Shown here: positions 4,827 through 6,115 of the stretch, piece by piece
Layout: each line of letters begins with the position of its first letter
Position numbering within the stretch: position 1 is the first letter of the stretch
Source of the DNA: DASQUP01 sp035641235
GTDB lineage: Bacteria > Actinomycetota > CADDZG01 > WHSQ01
Assembly (NCBI GenBank): GCA_035641235.1
Contig: DASQUP010000160.1
Location: 1 to 6,115 of the forward strand
DNA: 6,115 nt
Direction: 5' to 3'
Made by a program: the position numbers and the translations under genes
Notes under the pieces: generated by a model
Database searches by the model: none
Seen by the model: the letters and a program-made list of their open reading frames with translations, nothing else
What the model was told of the DNA's origin: nothing

Positions 4827-5558
4827 GTGGACGTCGTAACAGAAGCCAAGCAAGAGGTGAGGACCGAGGTCTGGGACCGGATGCAGAAAGCCGGTGCGGC
4901 GCGCTGGCCCGGGGCGAAGGGACGCATCCCCAACTTCCCCGGAGCCGAGGACGCGGCGACCCTCCTGGCGACGACGACCGAATGGAAACGAGCGCAGGTG
5001 GTCAAAGTCAATCCCGATGCCCCGCAGCTTCCCGTGAGAGCGACGGCCTTAAAGGAGGGGAAACTCCTCTACATGGCCGTCCCGAAGCTTGCCGATGCAA
5101 AGCCCTTCTTTCTCTTGGACCCGGATCACATCGGCGTCGCACCGCGCGCTGCTGCATCGATTCGGGGTGCGTCGCGCAACGCGGCGAAGGTGGTGCCGGC
5201 AGACATGCGCTCGATCGACCTGATTGTGTGCGGAAGTGTGGCCGTCAACCGGAAGGGCGCGCGTGTGGGCAAGGGTGGTGGGTTCTCCGATCTCGAGTTC
5301 GCGCTGCTGACGGAGCTGGGCCTGATCACCGCCGAAACCACGCTGGTCACCACGGTGCATCCCCTGCAGATAGTCGACGGCGACCTGCCGGAGACCGAAC
5401 ACGACTTTCGAGTGCAACGCATCGTCATGCCCGACGAGGTAATACGGTGTGGGCGATCGCGCCGGCGCCCGCCGGGGATCCTGTGGGACCACCTCGATCC
5501 GGACAAGATCTCAGCGATTCCGGTGCTCGAAGATCTGGCGAGCCGGCGCCGAAACTGA
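4827..5558 (+). CDS. 5-formyltetrahydrofolate cyclo-ligase family protein (MTHFSD-like)
   Basis: This 243-residue protein starts at GTG 4827, with AGGTGA at 4812-4817 nine bases upstream. Family marks in order are GRIPNFPGA (32-40), the phosphate-binding glycine loop GKGGGFSDLEFALL (148-161), TTVHPLQIVD (175-184), and HDFRVQRIVMPDEVI (192-206) near the C terminus. True cyclo-ligases convert 5-formyl-THF to 5,10-methenyl-THF with ATP and usually carry GYYD after the glycine loop. Here it reads GFSD, as in the MTHFSD-like branch whose activity is unproven. I therefore call the family with confidence and the reaction only tentatively. It should be a soluble cytosolic protein. It starts 27 bp from the divergent YdeI-like gene, so the two promoters must overlap or lie in each other's coding sequence. 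No other folate gene is visible nearby. Confidence 0.88.
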   Translation: MDVVTEAKQEVRTEVWDRMQKAGAARWPGAKGRIPNFPGAEDAATLLATTTEWKRAQVVKVNPDAPQLPVRATALKEGKLLYMAVPKLADAKPFFLLDPDHIGVAPRAAASIRGASRNAAKVVPADMRSIDLIVCGSVAVNRKGARVGKGGGFSDLEFALLTELGLITAETTLVTTVHPLQIVDGDLPETEHDFRVQRIVMPDEVIRCGRSRRRPPGILWDHLDPDKISAIPVLEDLASRRRN

Positions 5559-5661
5559 TCCCGCCCCGACTGAGCAGTTTTCACGGAATGACGATAAAAA
5601 CCGGGCACGCGGCCCCCGCGAGAGAAACAATAGTGGGGCGTCTCCTAAGGAGCATGTGTGT

Positions 5662-5922
5662 ATGCCGCGACACGATGCGACGACGTGGAAGCTGCCGAAG
5701 GGCTATGAAGGTGTGGTCGGCAACTCGAACATCGAGATCGAAGTTCGTCAGAGCCGGTCACAACTCCGAGGTAAGGGCGTTCGAGCGCGCAAGAGTTCGA
5801 GTGAGCTGCTCGGCCATCTGCTGATCTCTCGTGGAGGACTCGAGTGGCGTCCACGGGCCGGCAAGTACCACCGGAAGTTGAACTGGGAGCAGTTCGCTCG
5901 AATCATGGAGGGTAACGAGTAG
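5662..5922 (+). CDS. Small basic hypothetical protein
   Basis: This is an 86-residue protein from ATG 5662, supported by AAGGAG at 5647-5652 nine bases upstream. An in-frame GTG at 5656 is too close to that site. The frame is open further back to about 5449, but that part overlaps the cyclo-ligase gene and reads as its shadow. The product is rich in Arg and Lys, with a beta-like segment (SNIEIEVRQS, 22-31), a basic stretch (RGKGVRARKSSSELLGHLL, 36-54) and a closing segment with LEWRPRAGKYHRKLNWEQF (60-78). There is no signal peptide, Cys or membrane segment. I do not recognise the family; a small nucleic-acid-binding protein is a guess based only on charge. It has its own 103-bp upstream gap, where GATAAA at 5593 is a weak -10 candidate, and a hairpin directly after its stop, so it is probably transcribed alone. 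Confidence 0.72.
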   Translation: MPRHDATTWKLPKGYEGVVGNSNIEIEVRQSRSQLRGKGVRARKSSSELLGHLLISRGGLEWRPRAGKYHRKLNWEQFARIMEGNE

Positions 5923-5958
5923 GAGCGCGGCTCACTAGCCCGGCGAGGCCCGCGCTCC
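5922..5958. terminator. Terminator-like hairpin after the small basic gene
   Basis: GGAGCGCGG (5922-5930) and CCGCGCTCC (5950-5958) are perfect 9-bp arms around a 19-nt loop. The stem starts on the last base of the small gene's TAG. No T-run follows. The stop codon of the possible minus-strand fragment (5935-5937) lies in the loop, so the hairpin could serve convergent genes. Confidence 0.65.
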
Positions 5959-6115
5959 CCTATCGTCCTGCAACAGGCAGTGAACGGCAAGGTCGACGTC
6001 GGTCTCGCCGACGAACTGACCCGGCAGGGTCACATCGGGATCGACGGTGGCGCCGAGGTCTGTGGCCGCAGACTCGATGTCGCCGGTTGGCGGGTCGGTG
6101 GCGGGCACCGGTGGA
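5935..6115 (-). CDS. Possible C-terminal fragment of an unknown protein
   Basis: On the minus strand a frame is open from the window edge (first full codon at 6114) to a TAG at 5935-5937, giving 59 residues. Acidic and proline-rich pieces such as PPVPATDPPTGDIESAATDL and VDPDVTLPGQFVGETDVDL resemble a disordered tail. A convergent gene here would explain the hairpin just after the small basic gene. The opposite strand is equally open in the same codon register from a GTG at 5980, without a good ribosome binding site, and its third positions are also GC-rich, so strand assignment is unsure. No family is recognised. Confidence 0.35.
   Translation of the reverse strand, partial: PPVPATDPPTGDIESAATDLGATVDPDVTLPGQFVGETDVDLAVHCLLQDDRGARASPG

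Noticed and set aside
4982..5824. 280-residue plus-strand frame
   Set aside because: It runs out of frame through the cyclo-ligase gene and the small basic gene, both of which have motifs or ribosome binding sites; this frame has neither.
1..6115. tRNA or rRNA genes, CRISPR arrays, insertion sequences, toxin-antitoxin or defence genes
   Set aside because: I read both strands for these and saw no cloverleaf, spaced direct repeats, transposase or related motifs.

Overview
The window is GC-rich, has compact genes in mixed orientation and contains no phage, plasmid or insertion-sequence gene. The protein set points to a bacterial chromosome, most likely an actinobacterium (Actinomycetota). It includes a short SxxK/SDN serine hydrolase of a type I associate with Thermoleophilia-like lineages, a secreted lysyl-oxidase homologue, a one-protein class III cyclase with an N-terminal regulatory region, and a DUF1905/YdeI protein. 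The phylum is an inference from family resemblance, not from a marker gene.

Layout. (1) Positions 1 to about 515, minus strand: the N-terminal part of a secreted or lipid-anchored serine hydrolase, cut by the window edge. (2) 516-761: non-coding. It holds an imperfect 45-nt hairpin (595-639) and, at 655-682, a 28-bp sequence built like a chromosomal dif site: an XerC-like arm, a 6-bp centre and an almost canonical XerD arm. (3) 762-1082, minus: a free-standing UBP-type zinc-finger protein. (4) 1083-1199: a gap with a strong inverted repeat. (5) 1200-2444, minus: a class III nucleotidyl cyclase with a MerR-like N terminus. (6) 2445-2828: a divergent intergenic region ending in an 8-bp stem that would bury the ribosome binding site of the next gene. 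(7) 2829-4292, plus: a secreted lysyl-oxidase-like copper enzyme with the HxHxH copper motif and the Lys/Tyr pair that makes the LTQ cofactor. (8) 4313-4346: a 13-bp perfect hairpin between convergent genes. (9) 4341-4799, minus: a DUF1905/YdeI-like protein. (10) 4827-5558, plus: a 5-formyltetrahydrofolate cyclo-ligase family protein, starting 27 bp from the divergent YdeI gene. (11) 5662-5922, plus: a small basic protein I do not recognise, followed by a terminator-like hairpin. (12) 5935-6115, minus: a possible C-terminal gene fragment.

The genes do not form one pathway. Two exported proteins (serine hydrolase, lysyl oxidase) point to cell-surface work, and the cyclase is a candidate cAMP source for signalling. 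The most valuable observations are the dif-like site, which would place this window at the replication terminus, and the lysyl oxidase with its probable RNA-level control of translation.
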